From positions 62,001 through 126,000 of the forward strand of contig QCFW01000004.1 in NCBI GenBank assembly GCA_003280135.1: a stretch of DNA of 64,000 nt. Reading direction: 5' to 3'. The notes under the pieces were generated by a model. The model was given only the letters and a program-made list of their open reading frames with translations, was not told where the DNA came from and ran no database searches. Every line of letters begins with the position of its first letter. Positions within the stretch are counted from its first letter, which is position 1. This DNA comes from Prochlorococcus sp. AG-363-N16 (GTDB lineage: Bacteria; Cyanobacteriota; Cyanobacteriia; PCC-6307; Cyanobiaceae). Position numbers and translations under genes: made by a program. Shown here piece after piece: positions 21,361 to 32,626 of the stretch.

Positions 21361-22416
21361 ATGAAAAGCCTTTTAGTTACTGGAGGAACAGGTTTTATAG
21401 GTAGTCATACATGTCTTGTTCTTTTAGAAAAAGGATACAACATATATGTTATTGACTCACTTGCAAATAGTTCTTCTTTAGCAATAGACAATATACTTAA
21501 GATATATAATTTAAGCTGTAATAAGTTTTCAAATAAAATTAATTTCATTCAAGGAGATCTTAGGAATAAAGATATTATTGATGAAACATTTCAGAGAGCA
21601 CAAAACTCACATGAGCCTATAGAAGGCGTAATACATTTTGCTGGATTAAAGTCTGTAGAAGAATCAACTAAGAAACCAATTCTTTATTGGCAGGTTAATG
21701 TTTTAGGTACAATGAACTTGTTAGAAGTTATGCAGAAATATCATTGTAGAACCATAGTTTTTAGTAGTAGTGCAACAATCTATGGAACTTCCAGTAAATC
21801 TCCTTTAGTTGAAACATCAAGCATCAAGCCCATAAATCCTTATGGAACGACCAAGTATGCCAATGAGTTGATTTTAAATGATGTTTTTAATGGTGATTTA
21901 AATAACTGGAAAATAGCTATTCTAAGATATTTTAACCCTATAGGTTCTCATCATTCAGGAATGCTTGGAGAAGCACCTAACGGTATACCTAATAATATTT
22001 TTCCTTATATTTGTCAGTTATCTCAGGGAAAATTAAAACAGTTGCAAATATTTGGCAAGGATTGGCCTACAAAAGATGGAACTGGTGTAAGAGATTATAT
22101 TCATGTAATGGATTTAGCTGAGGGACATTTGGCAGCATTAGAATGTTTGTTTTCTGAAGAATCCCAGTTGCTAACTGTTAATCTTGGAACTGGCAAGGGA
22201 ACAAGTGTTTTGGAGCTTGTTGAGACTTTTGAGAAAGTAAATAAGTGCAGACTGAAATATGTTTTCACAGATAGAAGAGCAGGAGATTCTGCGATAGTTT
22301 TTGCAAATATAGATAAAGCTAAAAGTAGATTGAACTGGAAACCAAAAAGAAACTTAAAAGATATGTGCAAGGATGGTTGGTTATGGCAGAAACTTAATCC
22401 AAATGGATACCAATAG
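21361..22416 (+). CDS. galE: UDP-glucose 4-epimerase
   Basis: VTGGTGFIGSHTCLVLLE, FSSSATIYG, NPYGTTK, LRYFNPIGSHHSGMLGE, GTGVRDYIHVMDLAEGH. Confidence 0.96.
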   Translation: MKSLLVTGGTGFIGSHTCLVLLEKGYNIYVIDSLANSSSLAIDNILKIYNLSCNKFSNKINFIQGDLRNKDIIDETFQRAQNSHEPIEGVIHFAGLKSVEESTKKPILYWQVNVLGTMNLLEVMQKYHCRTIVFSSSATIYGTSSKSPLVETSSIKPINPYGTTKYANELILNDVFNGDLNNWKIAILRYFNPIGSHHSGMLGEAPNGIPNNIFPYICQLSQGKLKQLQIFGKDWPTKDGTGVRDYIHVMDLAEGHLAALECLFSEESQLLTVNLGTGKGTSVLELVETFEKVNKCRLKYVFTDRRAGDSAIVFANIDKAKSRLNWKPKRNLKDMCKDGWLWQKLNPNGYQ

Positions 22417-22568
22417 TATAATTAACTATATTCTAAATATTTAGTATCTTTTTTATTAAGCATACTTTCTACTCCAGTCAGTATTATCCAGCTGAAACAA
22501 CTTATTCGGACATTAAAGTATTGCATATCTAGTAAATGAGAAATCAAGACTAGAAATAAGGATATAAT

Positions 22569-22781
22569 TCATGCACTTTCTAATTTATAGAATTGATTAG
22601 AGATTCCTTCTACCTTTACGTGCTTTATTATTTTCATATAGCCTAAAAATAATAAGACTAATATAGTACCGCAAAGAATTATTGCTGTTGTTATTACATA
22701 TTTTATAGTTAGCTCTATTGGTATATTATGAGTATGTTGCTCACAACTTGGACTTATACATATAATATTTAACTTTTGCAT
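22569..22781 (-). CDS. small hypothetical single-TM protein
   Basis: 70-aa ORF with one TM segment; weak support. Confidence 0.4.
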   Translation of the reverse strand: MQKLNIICISPSCEQHTHNIPIELTIKYVITTAIILCGTILVLLFLGYMKIIKHVKVEGISNQFYKLESA

Positions 22782-22989
22782 AATTTCATTGATAATTCTT
22801 CGTATAATTAGCTTTTATTGAGATATTGAATGAGCTGGAAGATTTTAAATCAACTAATTTCTAGAATATATTACGTTCAAAATAGAAGTAAAATAGCCCT
22901 TTTGTGCTTTTGAAGGTCAAATAAGAAATCTCTGTAGAATAAGCATTGCAAATCAGATTGTGACTTCATATTAAATTGATTTTATTGAA

Positions 22990-23063
<74 letters not shown>

Positions 23064-23101
23064 TTGATTTAATACTATTAATAGCAAAAAGATGGCAAAC
23101 T

Positions 23102-23869
23102 ATGTTTGCTATCTTTTTGAAAAATATTCATTTCGTGGCAACAAAGTTTACGAAAGCTCGTAAAGAGGAGATTCTTAAAGGATTTCGTTCTGGCATGTCT
23201 TTAAGTTTTCTTGCTAAGGACTTTGGATGTACCCCGGCAACTATTACAAGGATTCTTAAGGCGTTATTGGGAGATGATGGGTTCTCAGAGCTCAAGAAGG
23301 CAAATAAGCGACTTCCTAAGGATAAGCATTTGAAGAATATCAACTCTGAGGAGAAAAACAATGATCAAAATAATGAATTTATCCAAGATAAAAATTCATC
23401 AGATTCTAGAGCTGCAGATAACTCAATCGAGAAAGAGACAAAAACATCACTAGATGATAGGGATGGCGAAGAAGCTCCTCTAAATCGTCAAAGCCAAAGT
23501 GAATTTCAAGAACTAGTCCCTTTGGTTACCAATTTCGAATGGGATAACCAAAAAGAATTAGCTTGTACCCCCTTTGACGCTGATTCGTTACCTGGCACCG
23601 TATTTATGCTTGTAGACAAATCAGTGGAATTAGAATCAAAACCTCTTAAAGAATTCTCTCAATGGAGTTTTTTGTCAGATAAAGATCAGAATCGACTAGC
23701 AATAGTTTTATATTCAAATCAAAGGTCAGCAAAAAGAAGTTGTTCGAGAAACCAAAGAGTTCTAAAAATCCCAGACTCTTCAGTATTTCAAGTTACTTTG
23801 CCTCACTTAATCTCTAAAGGAATAACAAGACTCATATTGGATGATTCGTTAATATCGATTGACAACTGA
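23102..23869 (+). CDS. helix-turn-helix conserved picocyanobacterial protein
   Basis: KARKEEILKGFRSGMSLSFLAKDFGCTPATITRILKALLG resembles HTH; start moved from 23036 (inside tRNA-Arg) to ATG 23102. Confidence 0.7.
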   Translation: MFAIFLKNIHFVATKFTKARKEEILKGFRSGMSLSFLAKDFGCTPATITRILKALLGDDGFSELKKANKRLPKDKHLKNINSEEKNNDQNNEFIQDKNSSDSRAADNSIEKETKTSLDDRDGEEAPLNRQSQSEFQELVPLVTNFEWDNQKELACTPFDADSLPGTVFMLVDKSVELESKPLKEFSQWSFLSDKDQNRLAIVLYSNQRSAKRSCSRNQRVLKIPDSSVFQVTLPHLISKGITRLILDDSLISIDN

Positions 23870-23893
23870 TTTGATTTTTTTATAAAAAAAAGA

Positions 23894-24115
23894 CTATTTT
23901 CTTGATGAAATTATCAATGCTGATGTACTACCACCACTAATTACACCAATTATAATAGAGACACCCACGATGAATCCATTTGGATAATTTGGGCTTTTAG
24001 TGAAAAATAAATTCACTGAATTGCGATCACTTAAATTCTGGCTACCTAAACATAAAATAAGAAGTAATAAAGCTGCATTTGAAAAGGTGAACAATATAAA
24101 TAAAAACTTTTTCAT
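23894..24115 (-). CDS. small membrane protein, hypothetical
   Basis: 73 aa, two TM segments. Confidence 0.5.
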   Translation of the reverse strand: MKKFLFILFTFSNAALLLLILCLGSQNLSDRNSVNLFFTKSPNYPNGFIVGVSIIIGVISGGSTSALIISSRK

Positions 24116-24129
24116 AATAGGCTGATAAC

Positions 24130-25038
24130 TTATTGTTTATCTAGATTATCAGTAGATATTTTATCATGTAGTAGAGAATAAAGATATCTTTTTGATAAAC
24201 CAGTTTCTTCTGACAAGTGTTTAGCAGAATTGCTAGAACTATAACCTTCGCTTATCAATCTTTTCATTTTATCTATTAATTCTTGGTTATCTTTTTTTTC
24301 TTCATTACTTGCTTTCTTTTGCCCACCTAGGATAATAGTGAACTCACCTCTTGGTTCATTTTCTTTAAAATAAGCTTTAACAGTTCCAAGATTAGGACCA
24401 ATAAATTCTTCATGAAATTTTGTAAGCTCTTTTGCTATTTGTATAGGCCTCTCATCTCCACATGCTGTTGCTAACTCCTCAAGTAGTTGAATTAATTTAT
24501 AGCGTGATTCGTATAGAATAGTTGTCCGAGTTTCTTTGGATATCTGTGAAATAATTTTATTACGATCTTTTTGTTTTGATGGAAGAAATCCTTCAAAACA
24601 AAATCTATTTGTGGAGAGACCACTTGAAACAAGAGCAGTAATTCCTGCGCATGGCCCAGGTATGCAAAATACTTTTATATTGAATTTCTTTGCTTCTGCC
24701 ACTAGCTCTTCTCCAGGATCACATATTCCGGGAAGCCCTGCGTCACTAATTAAAGCTATGCTAGTTCCTTTTTGGAGTTTGTTTATTAGCTCAACTAATC
24801 TTTTCTGAGTATTATGTTGATGAAAACTTATTAGGTTGGCACTAATATTTATTCTTTTGAGTAAAAGACCACTATGTCTAGTATCTTCACAAGCCACTAA
24901 GTCCACTTTTGAAAGTATAGATTTTGCTCTTTCAGATAAATCTGACATATTACCTATAGGTGTACCGACAATATAAAGAGAGCCTTTAATGGGCTCAAGA
25001 GATCCTTTTGAAATTTCTTTTTGTTCTGAACTTTTCAT
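24130..25038 (-). CDS. rsmI: 16S rRNA (cytidine1402-2'-O)-methyltransferase
   Basis: GSLYIVGTPIGNMSDLSERA, DTRHSGLLL, ALISDAGLPGICDPGEELV; internal ATG at 25038 favoured. Confidence 0.94.
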   Translation of the reverse strand: MKSSEQKEISKGSLEPIKGSLYIVGTPIGNMSDLSERAKSILSKVDLVACEDTRHSGLLLKRINISANLISFHQHNTQKRLVELINKLQKGTSIALISDAGLPGICDPGEELVAEAKKFNIKVFCIPGPCAGITALVSSGLSTNRFCFEGFLPSKQKDRNKIISQISKETRTTILYESRYKLIQLLEELATACGDERPIQIAKELTKFHEEFIGPNLGTVKAYFKENEPRGEFTIILGGQKKASNEEKKDNQELIDKMKRLISEGYSSSNSAKHLSEETGLSKRYLYSLLHDKISTDNLDKQ

Positions 25039-25951
25039 GCATATTAAATTACCTCTTCCTGAAGGCGTTGACCTCAAAAACTTATTAGAAGTACTTAGAT
25101 CATTTAGTTGGGGAGCTTCTGATATATTGAAAGCTTATGCAAGAGGAGAACAGCCTCCTTTTGGGTACTCAAAATCTTTTAGTGTTCAGGATGCTGATAA
25201 GGGACCAGTTACTTCTGCAGATTTAGCTGTAAACAATTGGTTGATTAATGGTTTTAGATCAGAGTTCCCAGCTGTTGATTGGTTAGTAATTACTGAGGAA
25301 TCTATATCTCAAAAGATTTATACAGATTCAGAATTGACTTCAAAATGGGTATGGATGATTGACCCTCTTGATGGAACAAAGGATTTCATTCAAGGTACTG
25401 GAGATTATGCGATGCATATTGGACTCCTTTATGAAGGTACTCCAATTTTGGGACTTGTTTTAATACCCGAAATGGATGAACTTTGGATTGGTGGAATAGG
25501 ACTAGGCTCTTGGTGTGAAAATCAAAAGGGCGCTAGGAGAGAGGTATTTTTTGGCAGCAGAAATGAATTACATGAAATGATTCTTATTTCAAGTAGAAAT
25601 CATAGGGATAATAATTTCGAAAGATTGATTGAAGGAATAAACTTAGGTGCAAGGAAAATTAAGGGAAGTGTTGGTTGCAAAGTCGTGTCAATATTGAAAG
25701 GGGAAGCGGATTTCTATGTTTCACTTTCCGGAGAAACTGCTCCAAAAGATTGGGATATGGCAGCACCTCAAGCTGTATTGATATCAGCAGGAGGTTTTTT
25801 TACACACGTGGATGAAACAGCTTTAGTTTATAAAACTCATAACTTTGCTCAAAAAGGTTGCCTTATTGCAAGTAATGGAAAACATCATAAGTACCTATGT
25901 CAAGAACTCAAAAATAGACTGGTGGAAATTAAACCAGAATTATTGATGTAA
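25037..25951 (+). CDS. cysQ: 3'(2'),5'-bisphosphate nucleotidase / inositol monophosphatase family
   Basis: DKGPVTSADLAVN, ITEES, WMIDPLDGTKDFIQGTGDYAMHIGL, KDWDMAAPQAVL. Confidence 0.88.
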   Translation: MHIKLPLPEGVDLKNLLEVLRSFSWGASDILKAYARGEQPPFGYSKSFSVQDADKGPVTSADLAVNNWLINGFRSEFPAVDWLVITEESISQKIYTDSELTSKWVWMIDPLDGTKDFIQGTGDYAMHIGLLYEGTPILGLVLIPEMDELWIGGIGLGSWCENQKGARREVFFGSRNELHEMILISSRNHRDNNFERLIEGINLGARKIKGSVGCKVVSILKGEADFYVSLSGETAPKDWDMAAPQAVLISAGGFFTHVDETALVYKTHNFAQKGCLIASNGKHHKYLCQELKNRLVEIKPELLM

Positions 25952-25959
25952 AATTTTCT

Positions 25960-28131
25960 TTACATCAAAGGTGCGACAGGAGTTGGAGTTGGTTGCGGAT
26001 AATGCATTCCACTATCTCCATTTTGAGGTATCCCTCTCAAAGTCAGATTAATGCGACCTCTATTGTCTATTTCTCTAACTCTTACTGTAACTTCGTCGCT
26101 AACTTTTACTACATCTTCAACTTTTTCAACTCTTGCTTCTGAAAGCTGAGATATATGAATCATCCCTTCTTTACCTGGAAGAATTTCGACAAAAGCACCA
26201 ATTGGAATAATTCTTGTTATGACACCCTTAAAGATTTCTCCTTCATGAACTTTTCTTGTTAACCCTTCAATGATTTTCTGGGCTTCTTCCGCAGCAACAC
26301 CATCATGAGAAGCAATAGTTACTATGCCTCCATCTTCTATATCTATTTTTGTATTAGTTCTTTCTGTTATCCCTTTAATAGTTCTTCCTCCTGGACCAAT
26401 AACTGTTCCAATTAATTCTGGATCAATCCTAAAGCTTAAGAGTCTAGGCGCATGTGGGGATAATGCATCTCTTGGCTTATCAATAGCTTCTGTCATTTTT
26501 TCAAGGATATGAACTCTTGCAGGTTTAGCTTGATTGATTGCTTCACCAATAGTTTTTATAGGTAAACCTGTAATTTTCATGTCCATTTGTAGAGCTGTTA
26601 TACCCTTTTCTGTACCAGCCACCTTAAAATCCATATCTCCAAGAAAATCTTCGATTCCTTGAATATCTGTCAATATTTTTACCTCATTGCCTTCTTTTAT
26701 CAGTCCCATTGCAGCTCCACTCACTGGCGCTTTTAAGGGAACTCCAGCATCAAGTAAAGCAAGAGTACTTCCACAGACTGAGCCCATTGACGTGGAACCA
26801 TTTGAACTCAAGACCTCACTAACAACCCTTAATACATAGGGGAAGGATTCCTTTGCAGGTAGTACAGGCATTAATGCTCTCTCAGCTAGAGCCCCATGCC
26901 CAACCTCTCTTCTTCCAGGGGTCCTCATAGGCCTGGTTTCGCCAACTGAATAAGGTGGAAAATTGTAGTGATGAATATATGTTTTATCTGTACTAGGGTT
27001 CAAATCGTCCATTTCTTGGGCATCACTTGGAGTGCCTAATGTTGCTGTAGATAAAACTTGTGTAAGACCTCTTTGAAATAGTCCAGATCCATGAACGCGT
27101 TTGGGAAGTATGCCAACTTCTGCGTCTATTTTTCTTATTTCATCTAAAGATCTACCATCTACACGTTTACCATCTTTAAGTATTTGTTCTCTCATAAGCT
27201 TTTTGGTAAGTAACTTAAAGCTTGAACTAAGAAGTTTAGGATTAGCAGTAACAGCTTTTTTTACGGCATTTTCTTCTTTTAGGGAATCTATTTTTTCAGA
27301 ACAATTTGACTTGATTTCTTCAAGCTTGTTATCTCTTTCATCTTTTGATAGGTCAAATTGTTTTAGCAGTTCCCCTATTGATTTGCTCGCATTTTTTTCC
27401 AAATAAGCAGGTATTGTTTCATCAATATCTTGAGCTTCAGGTTTGACTTGCTTTATTTTATTTTCCTTAAGAATTTCATTTTGAGCATTGATTAATTCTG
27501 TTACTGCTTCATAACCAAAATCAATAGCTTCAATAACATCTTGTTCTGAAAGTTGATTAGCACCTGCTTCAACCATGACAATGCCATCTGGTGTTCCAGC
27601 TACAACAAGGTCAAGATCACCTCGTTCTATTTCTCGATAGCTTGGATTGAGTACAAAATCATCTCCTAGTAGGCCAACTCTTACAGAGGCCATAGGCCCA
27701 TAGAAAGGTATCCCAGCCATTAGGGTAGCCATAGAAGATCCTGTTACTGCTAAAACATCAGCAGGAACTCTTTCGTCTAAAGATAAACAGGTTGCAACTA
27801 TTTGTATGTCATCTCTCATCCAAGATGGGAAGAGAGGTCGCATTGGCCTATCAATAAGCCTTGAAATAAGAGTTGCTCTTTCTGGGGGGCGTCCCTCTCG
27901 TCGCATGAAACTGCCAGGTATGCGCCCTGCTGCATAAAGCCTTTCTTCGTAATCGCAAATTAAAGGAAGGAAGTCAGCCCCTTCTCTTCCTGGTGCTTGA
28001 GTAGCCGTTACTAAGACTGCTGTGTCACCACATTCAATCATTACTGATCCCCCAGCTTGAGGGGCATATCTTCCTGTAGTTAGCCGTATTTCCCGACCAT
28101 CAAAGGAGACCGTTTTTGTCTGACCTTGCAC
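25960..28131 (-). CDS. pnp: polyribonucleotide nucleotidyltransferase
   Basis: Two RNase PH domains, KH ([15 protein letters not shown]) and S1 domains. Confidence 0.98.
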   Translation of the reverse strand: MQGQTKTVSFDGREIRLTTGRYAPQAGGSVMIECGDTAVLVTATQAPGREGADFLPLICDYEERLYAAGRIPGSFMRREGRPPERATLISRLIDRPMRPLFPSWMRDDIQIVATCLSLDERVPADVLAVTGSSMATLMAGIPFYGPMASVRVGLLGDDFVLNPSYREIERGDLDLVVAGTPDGIVMVEAGANQLSEQDVIEAIDFGYEAVTELINAQNEILKENKIKQVKPEAQDIDETIPAYLEKNASKSIGELLKQFDLSKDERDNKLEEIKSNCSEKIDSLKEENAVKKAVTANPKLLSSSFKLLTKKLMREQILKDGKRVDGRSLDEIRKIDAEVGILPKRVHGSGLFQRGLTQVLSTATLGTPSDAQEMDDLNPSTDKTYIHHYNFPPYSVGETRPMRTPGRREVGHGALAERALMPVLPAKESFPYVLRVVSEVLSSNGSTSMGSVCGSTLALLDAGVPLKAPVSGAAMGLIKEGNEVKILTDIQGIEDFLGDMDFKVAGTEKGITALQMDMKITGLPIKTIGEAINQAKPARVHILEKMTEAIDKPRDALSPHAPRLLSFRIDPELIGTVIGPGGRTIKGITERTNTKIDIEDGGIVTIASHDGVAAEEAQKIIEGLTRKVHEGEIFKGVITRIIPIGAFVEILPGKEGMIHISQLSEARVEKVEDVVKVSDEVTVRVREIDNRGRINLTLRGIPQNGDSGMHYPQPTPTPVAPLM

Positions 28132-28323
28132 GTGAAACTGTTATGTCTTTTTGTCTTTAAGCATTCTTGCACTTGATAGGCAATTATTCACAACAAAAAA
28201 CTAATTATGTGGTTTTTAATTTTTACATTACGAGAGGTGCTATCTCTCTAAGTCCAGTTGCAGTCTAGTTAATTAACCTTTTCTTGGAAGCTTTGAAATT
28301 GCTATTAATGTTGAATTCTTAAT

Positions 28324-28626
28324 TTACCAGCTTGATTTAACAACCCCTGGAAGTTCGCCTTTATGAGCTCTTTCCCTAAGTTGATTCCTGCATAGACCAA
28401 AATCACGGTATACACCTCTAGGCTTTCCAGTTGCCCAACAACGATTCCTCATTCTACTAGGTGCACTATTTCTAGGGAGGGCTTGAATCTTTCTATGAAT
28501 TTCTAGTCGCTCCATTGGATCTTGAGCAGAATTAAATTGATCTAATAGTTTTTTACGTTTAGATGAGTACCGCTCAACAAGCTTTTTTCGCTTAACATCG
28601 CGGGCTATCATTGATTTTTTGGCCAT
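28324..28626 (-). CDS. rpsN: 30S ribosomal protein S14
   Basis: [20 protein letters not shown]...[25 protein letters not shown]. Confidence 0.98.
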   Translation of the reverse strand: MAKKSMIARDVKRKKLVERYSSKRKKLLDQFNSAQDPMERLEIHRKIQALPRNSAPSRMRNRCWATGKPRGVYRDFGLCRNQLRERAHKGELPGVVKSSW

Positions 28627-28703
28627 TTAGAGCCTTGATTTAAAAATATTCTTTCAAGATCTTACTCCTTAACGAATACATCTTGAAAATTAGGTTTGAA
28701 TTA

Positions 28704-29792
28704 TCAATTGCCCAATTGTTCAAATATCGACAATTGACTTACATCTCGAATAATTAAAACGATACTTAAACTTACTAATAAAAGAAAACTTGACTGCATA
28801 AAGGCAAGCTTTATTTTTTCAGGAATTGGCTCATTTCTAATACCTTCAATTAGAATTAATAAAAATTGACCTCCGTCGAGAAGAGGAAAAGGTAAAGCAT
28901 TCAATACTGCAAGATTAATAGAAACTAATGCTGTGAAAAGTGCTACTCCTGAAAAACCCTGCTCAGATAGTTGTGCCCCAAGCTCTACAATTTTGACTGG
29001 TCCACTAAGTTGCTTAGAAGTAGAACTAAAATCGGTAAAAAGTCCTTGATAGCCTTTGACTGTTCTTGTTAATAAGTTGGAGAACTGATTAGTTGAAAAA
29101 GTCAAGTTATCAATAAAGCTCGAGTTCTTGTTAGTTTGCGTAGTTATATTTTGTTGTAATTGTGCCCCAACTTTGCCTTCGCCAAGATTATTTGCAGGAG
29201 TAATTTCAATAAAACTTTTTACTTCATTTGTTTCTTTTTCTAGGATAATAGTTTTATCTGGTGAATTTTTAATTGCTTGAACTAAATCTTGTACAGCGTC
29301 TTGACCAACCCCTAACTTATTTCCATTAACGCTCAATATCTTATCACCAGAAGCTAGTCCTGCTATCTCAGCAGCTTGCTCTTTCTGTACATTTATTATT
29401 AGGACTCCTTGATCAGCTTGAGAGGGTATACCAATAAAAGTTGCTTGAAAAAATAAAACAAGCCAAGCTAAAATTAGATTTGCAAAGACTCCTGCTGAAA
29501 TAACAATTAACCTTTGAAATATTGGTCTGTTATTAAGAAGATCAGGATCGGTTGAAATGATATCTGAGGAATCATCATCGTCTGGAAAAGACACAAAACC
29601 TCCAAGGGGAAGTGCTCTTATCGAGTAAATGACACCATCGAATTCTTTTTTTATCAATGCAGGCCCAAAACCAATAGAAAATCCACTGACTTTTATACCC
29701 TGCGATTTAGCAGCAAGAAAATGTCCTGCCTCATGAAAGAAAATAAGAAGAGCCAGTACTCCAATGGAAACAAAAACATTAAGTGAGGGCAT
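28704..29792 (-). CDS. rseP: RIP/site-2 metalloprotease RseP
   Basis: HEAGHFLAAK zinc motif, PDZ domain, NALPFPLLDGGQ. Confidence 0.95.
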   Translation of the reverse strand: MPSLNVFVSIGVLALLIFFHEAGHFLAAKSQGIKVSGFSIGFGPALIKKEFDGVIYSIRALPLGGFVSFPDDDDSSDIISTDPDLLNNRPIFQRLIVISAGVFANLILAWLVLFFQATFIGIPSQADQGVLIINVQKEQAAEIAGLASGDKILSVNGNKLGVGQDAVQDLVQAIKNSPDKTIILEKETNEVKSFIEITPANNLGEGKVGAQLQQNITTQTNKNSSFIDNLTFSTNQFSNLLTRTVKGYQGLFTDFSSTSKQLSGPVKIVELGAQLSEQGFSGVALFTALVSINLAVLNALPFPLLDGGQFLLILIEGIRNEPIPEKIKLAFMQSSFLLLVSLSIVLIIRDVSQLSIFEQLGN

Positions 29793-29805
29793 AGTATTTA
29801 GGTAA

Positions 29806-31080
29806 TTAATTTCTTAGATGTGTTGCTCCAAAATATGGTTCTAGAACCTTAGGTAATTTGACTGATCCGTCAGATTGTTGACCATTTTCTAAAATAGCTG
29901 CCATTGTTCTACCAATTGCAAGTCCACTAGCGTTAAGAGTATGCACTAAGAAGGTTTTTTTCCCTTCTTTAGTCCTAATCGATGACCTTCTTGCTTGGAA
30001 ATCATTACAGATACTTGAGCTTGAGATTTCTCTATAAGAGTTTGCACCTGGAAGCCAAACTTCTAAATCAAATGTTCTTGAAGCTGAAAACCCTAAATCA
30101 CCTGTACATAAATCCATAACTCTATAAGGAAGTTCAAGAGCTTTCAGTATGTCTTCGGCGTCAGCTGTAATTTGCTCATGTGCTTCATTTGATTTATCAG
30201 GATGAACAAACCAATAAAGTTCAACTTTATTGAACTGGTGAAGCCTAATTAAACCTCTAGTATCTCTTCCATAACTTCCAGCTTCTCTTCGAAAACAAGG
30301 AGAATATGCTGCATAGCGTAAGGGCAGCTCTTCTACAGGAATAATTTCGTCTCTATGAAGAGAAGTTATTGGTACTTCTGCTGTTGGGGTAAGCCATAAA
30401 TCATCTTCTGAACATTTAAAGCTTTCCTCAGCAAACTTAGGTAATTGACCAGAGCCTTTTAGGCTATCTGTATTAACTAGAACTGGCGGTAAAACTTCAA
30501 TATATCCTTTTGATACATGTTTATCGATCATGAAATTTATTAGTGCTCTTTCTAGTCGAGCTCCTTGATTAAAGAGTGTAATAAAACGGCTTTTAGAAAT
30601 ACGTGCTGATCTTTTTGTATCCAATAAATTTAGCTCCTCAGCTATTTGCCAATGCTCTTTCAGATTTTTATCTTTTATTGGATTTCCCCAAGATTTAATC
30701 TCAAGATTTTCTTTTTCAGTCTTTCCGAAAGGACAATTTTTAGACGGTAAGTTTGGAAGATCTAAAAGTTCTTCTTTTATTTTCTTTGAGAGAAATTTTT
30801 CTTTTTCCTCTATTTTTATTACTTCCTTTTTAATTGAATTACCTTTTTCTCTAAGCAATAAGATTTCAGTTGAGTTGGGTGGAATACCATTTTTAACTTT
30901 TTGCCCTACTTCTTTTCCTATTAAATTTCCCTGTGATTGTAAATCATTCCTTAGACTTTCCAATACTTTTAGGTCCTCACATTCTTTATTTAGATCACTG
31001 AGGTCTATATCCAAGCCTCTTCGATTAAGAGCTTCAACTATAAGAGCAGGATTTTCTCTGACTAGTTTTTGATTTATCAT
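29806..31080 (-). CDS. serS: seryl-tRNA synthetase
   Basis: LTPTAEVPITSLHRDEI, CFRREAGSYGRDTRGLIRLHQFNKVE, class II motifs. Confidence 0.98.
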   Translation of the reverse strand: MINQKLVRENPALIVEALNRRGLDIDLSDLNKECEDLKVLESLRNDLQSQGNLIGKEVGQKVKNGIPPNSTEILLLREKGNSIKKEVIKIEEKEKFLSKKIKEELLDLPNLPSKNCPFGKTEKENLEIKSWGNPIKDKNLKEHWQIAEELNLLDTKRSARISKSRFITLFNQGARLERALINFMIDKHVSKGYIEVLPPVLVNTDSLKGSGQLPKFAEESFKCSEDDLWLTPTAEVPITSLHRDEIIPVEELPLRYAAYSPCFRREAGSYGRDTRGLIRLHQFNKVELYWFVHPDKSNEAHEQITADAEDILKALELPYRVMDLCTGDLGFSASRTFDLEVWLPGANSYREISSSSICNDFQARRSSIRTKEGKKTFLVHTLNASGLAIGRTMAAILENGQQSDGSVKLPKVLEPYFGATHLRN

Positions 31081-31086
31081 TATTTT

Positions 31087-32565
31087 TTAATTCATTTTAA
31101 GTGAGGCAGGTCTTGCACGACCAGATGAGGCCCATTCTTTTAGAAATTTCAGCTGTTCTTTAGCAGTTCTTGAAAGAGGGATAAGTTGAGAAGCTGCAAG
31201 TATGAGATCTGTCTCTAGAAGTTCGCGTCTCTCAGCAAAAGCAAAATGCATTGCTTCAATAACAGTCTGCTCTAATTCTGCTCCTGAGAAGCCTTCTGTT
31301 CTATCTATTACTGCATCGAGAGGGATTGATATATTAGGGCGCTTATGCTTAATGTGAAGCTCAAGAATACTTAATCTTTCTTGTCTACTGGGAAGATCAA
31401 GTAAAAAAATCTCATCAAAACGACCTTTCCTTAGTAATTCAGCAGGAAGTCGATCCACACCATTTGCTGTAGCCACTACGAATACTGCAGATGATTTTTC
31501 TGCCATCCAAGTCAAGACATTTGCTAAAACCCTTTGGCTTGTACCACCATCACTTCTTGCATCCCCTCCAAAACCTTTATCTATTTCATCAATCCATAGA
31601 ACACAAGGCGCCATTGCTTCTGCACGGTGAATAGTTTCTCTTGTTCTTGCTTCACTTGCTCCAACTAAACCGGCAAATAACCTCCCAACATCAAGCCTTA
31701 AAAGTGGCATCGACCAGCTATGAGCAATCGCTTTTGCTGTTAAAGACTTACCAGTTCCTTGCGGACCTATTAATAATACTCCTCTTGGTAGAGGTAATCC
31801 AAAGTTACGAGCTTCGTCTGAGAATGCTTGATGTCTTTGGTTCAGCCAGTTTTTCAGTGAATCCAAGCCACCAATATCACTTTGTCTGGCTTGTGACTCA
31901 CAGTATTCAAGTACTTCACTTCTTGCGATACTTTGCCTTTTCTCTTCAAGTACTTCGGATAAATCTTCTTTGCTTAATCGGCCTCTTTGGGCTAAAGCTC
32001 TTGCAGCAACTTGACGAACTCTTATTTCGCTTAATCCGCTGCAAGCATGAGTTAGTTCTTCTAGCTCATCATCTTTTATTTGAGAGTTACTAGCTTTTGC
32101 AATGTTTCCTAAAAGAGTTCTTATCTCATCTTCTTTAGGGAGAGGAAGATCTAAGATCGTCAGCAGATCTTCTAACTCATTTGGAGGTGACCAATCTCCA
32201 GCAACGAGTATAAGAGTATGAGATTTTTCTCTGAGTTCAGAAGATAAATTTCTAAGCATTCTTGCAATACCAGCATCTTCTGAAAATTTATGAAAATCTT
32301 TTGCTAAAAGTATTGTTGGAGAAGAAGAATCTAGCGTTTGTAGCCATTGCAAAACAGAAATAGGTTGCTTTGCCCCTAATCCTTTGGAATTTAATATTCC
32401 CTGCAAACCTTTTACATAATCCCAAGAGGCTAATCTTCTGGGATGAAGTCTTTTTACAGCTTCACTTATTAAAGATTCAACTCTTTCTTCTTCTCTACTT
32501 CTAATATAAATAAGAGTAGTTTTTGATTTAATTAAAAGATCAAACTGATCATTCCAATTATTCAT
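31087..32565 (-). CDS. AAA ATPase, Ycf46-like
   Basis: GVLLIGPQGTGKSLTAKAIAHSW, LWIDEIDKGF, long N-terminal non-AAA domain. Confidence 0.9.
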   Translation of the reverse strand: MNNWNDQFDLLIKSKTTLIYIRSREEERVESLISEAVKRLHPRRLASWDYVKGLQGILNSKGLGAKQPISVLQWLQTLDSSSPTILLAKDFHKFSEDAGIARMLRNLSSELREKSHTLILVAGDWSPPNELEDLLTILDLPLPKEDEIRTLLGNIAKASNSQIKDDELEELTHACSGLSEIRVRQVAARALAQRGRLSKEDLSEVLEEKRQSIARSEVLEYCESQARQSDIGGLDSLKNWLNQRHQAFSDEARNFGLPLPRGVLLIGPQGTGKSLTAKAIAHSWSMPLLRLDVGRLFAGLVGASEARTRETIHRAEAMAPCVLWIDEIDKGFGGDARSDGGTSQRVLANVLTWMAEKSSAVFVVATANGVDRLPAELLRKGRFDEIFLLDLPSRQERLSILELHIKHKRPNISIPLDAVIDRTEGFSGAELEQTVIEAMHFAFAERRELLETDLILAASQLIPLSRTAKEQLKFLKEWASSGRARPASLKMN

Positions 32566-32626
32566 AACTATTAATATCTTTAGAGTTATTAATGGTTTTT
32601 ATTCTTTCAATCATTATAAGATAGAG

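Noticed and set aside
27101-27406. 101-aa plus-strand ORF inside pnp
   Set aside because: Antisense to the well-conserved pnp reading frame; Ser/Leu-rich shadow.
31641-32093. 150-aa plus-strand ORF
   Set aside because: Antisense to the Ycf46-like AAA ATPase; Leu-rich mirror translation with no recognisable domain.
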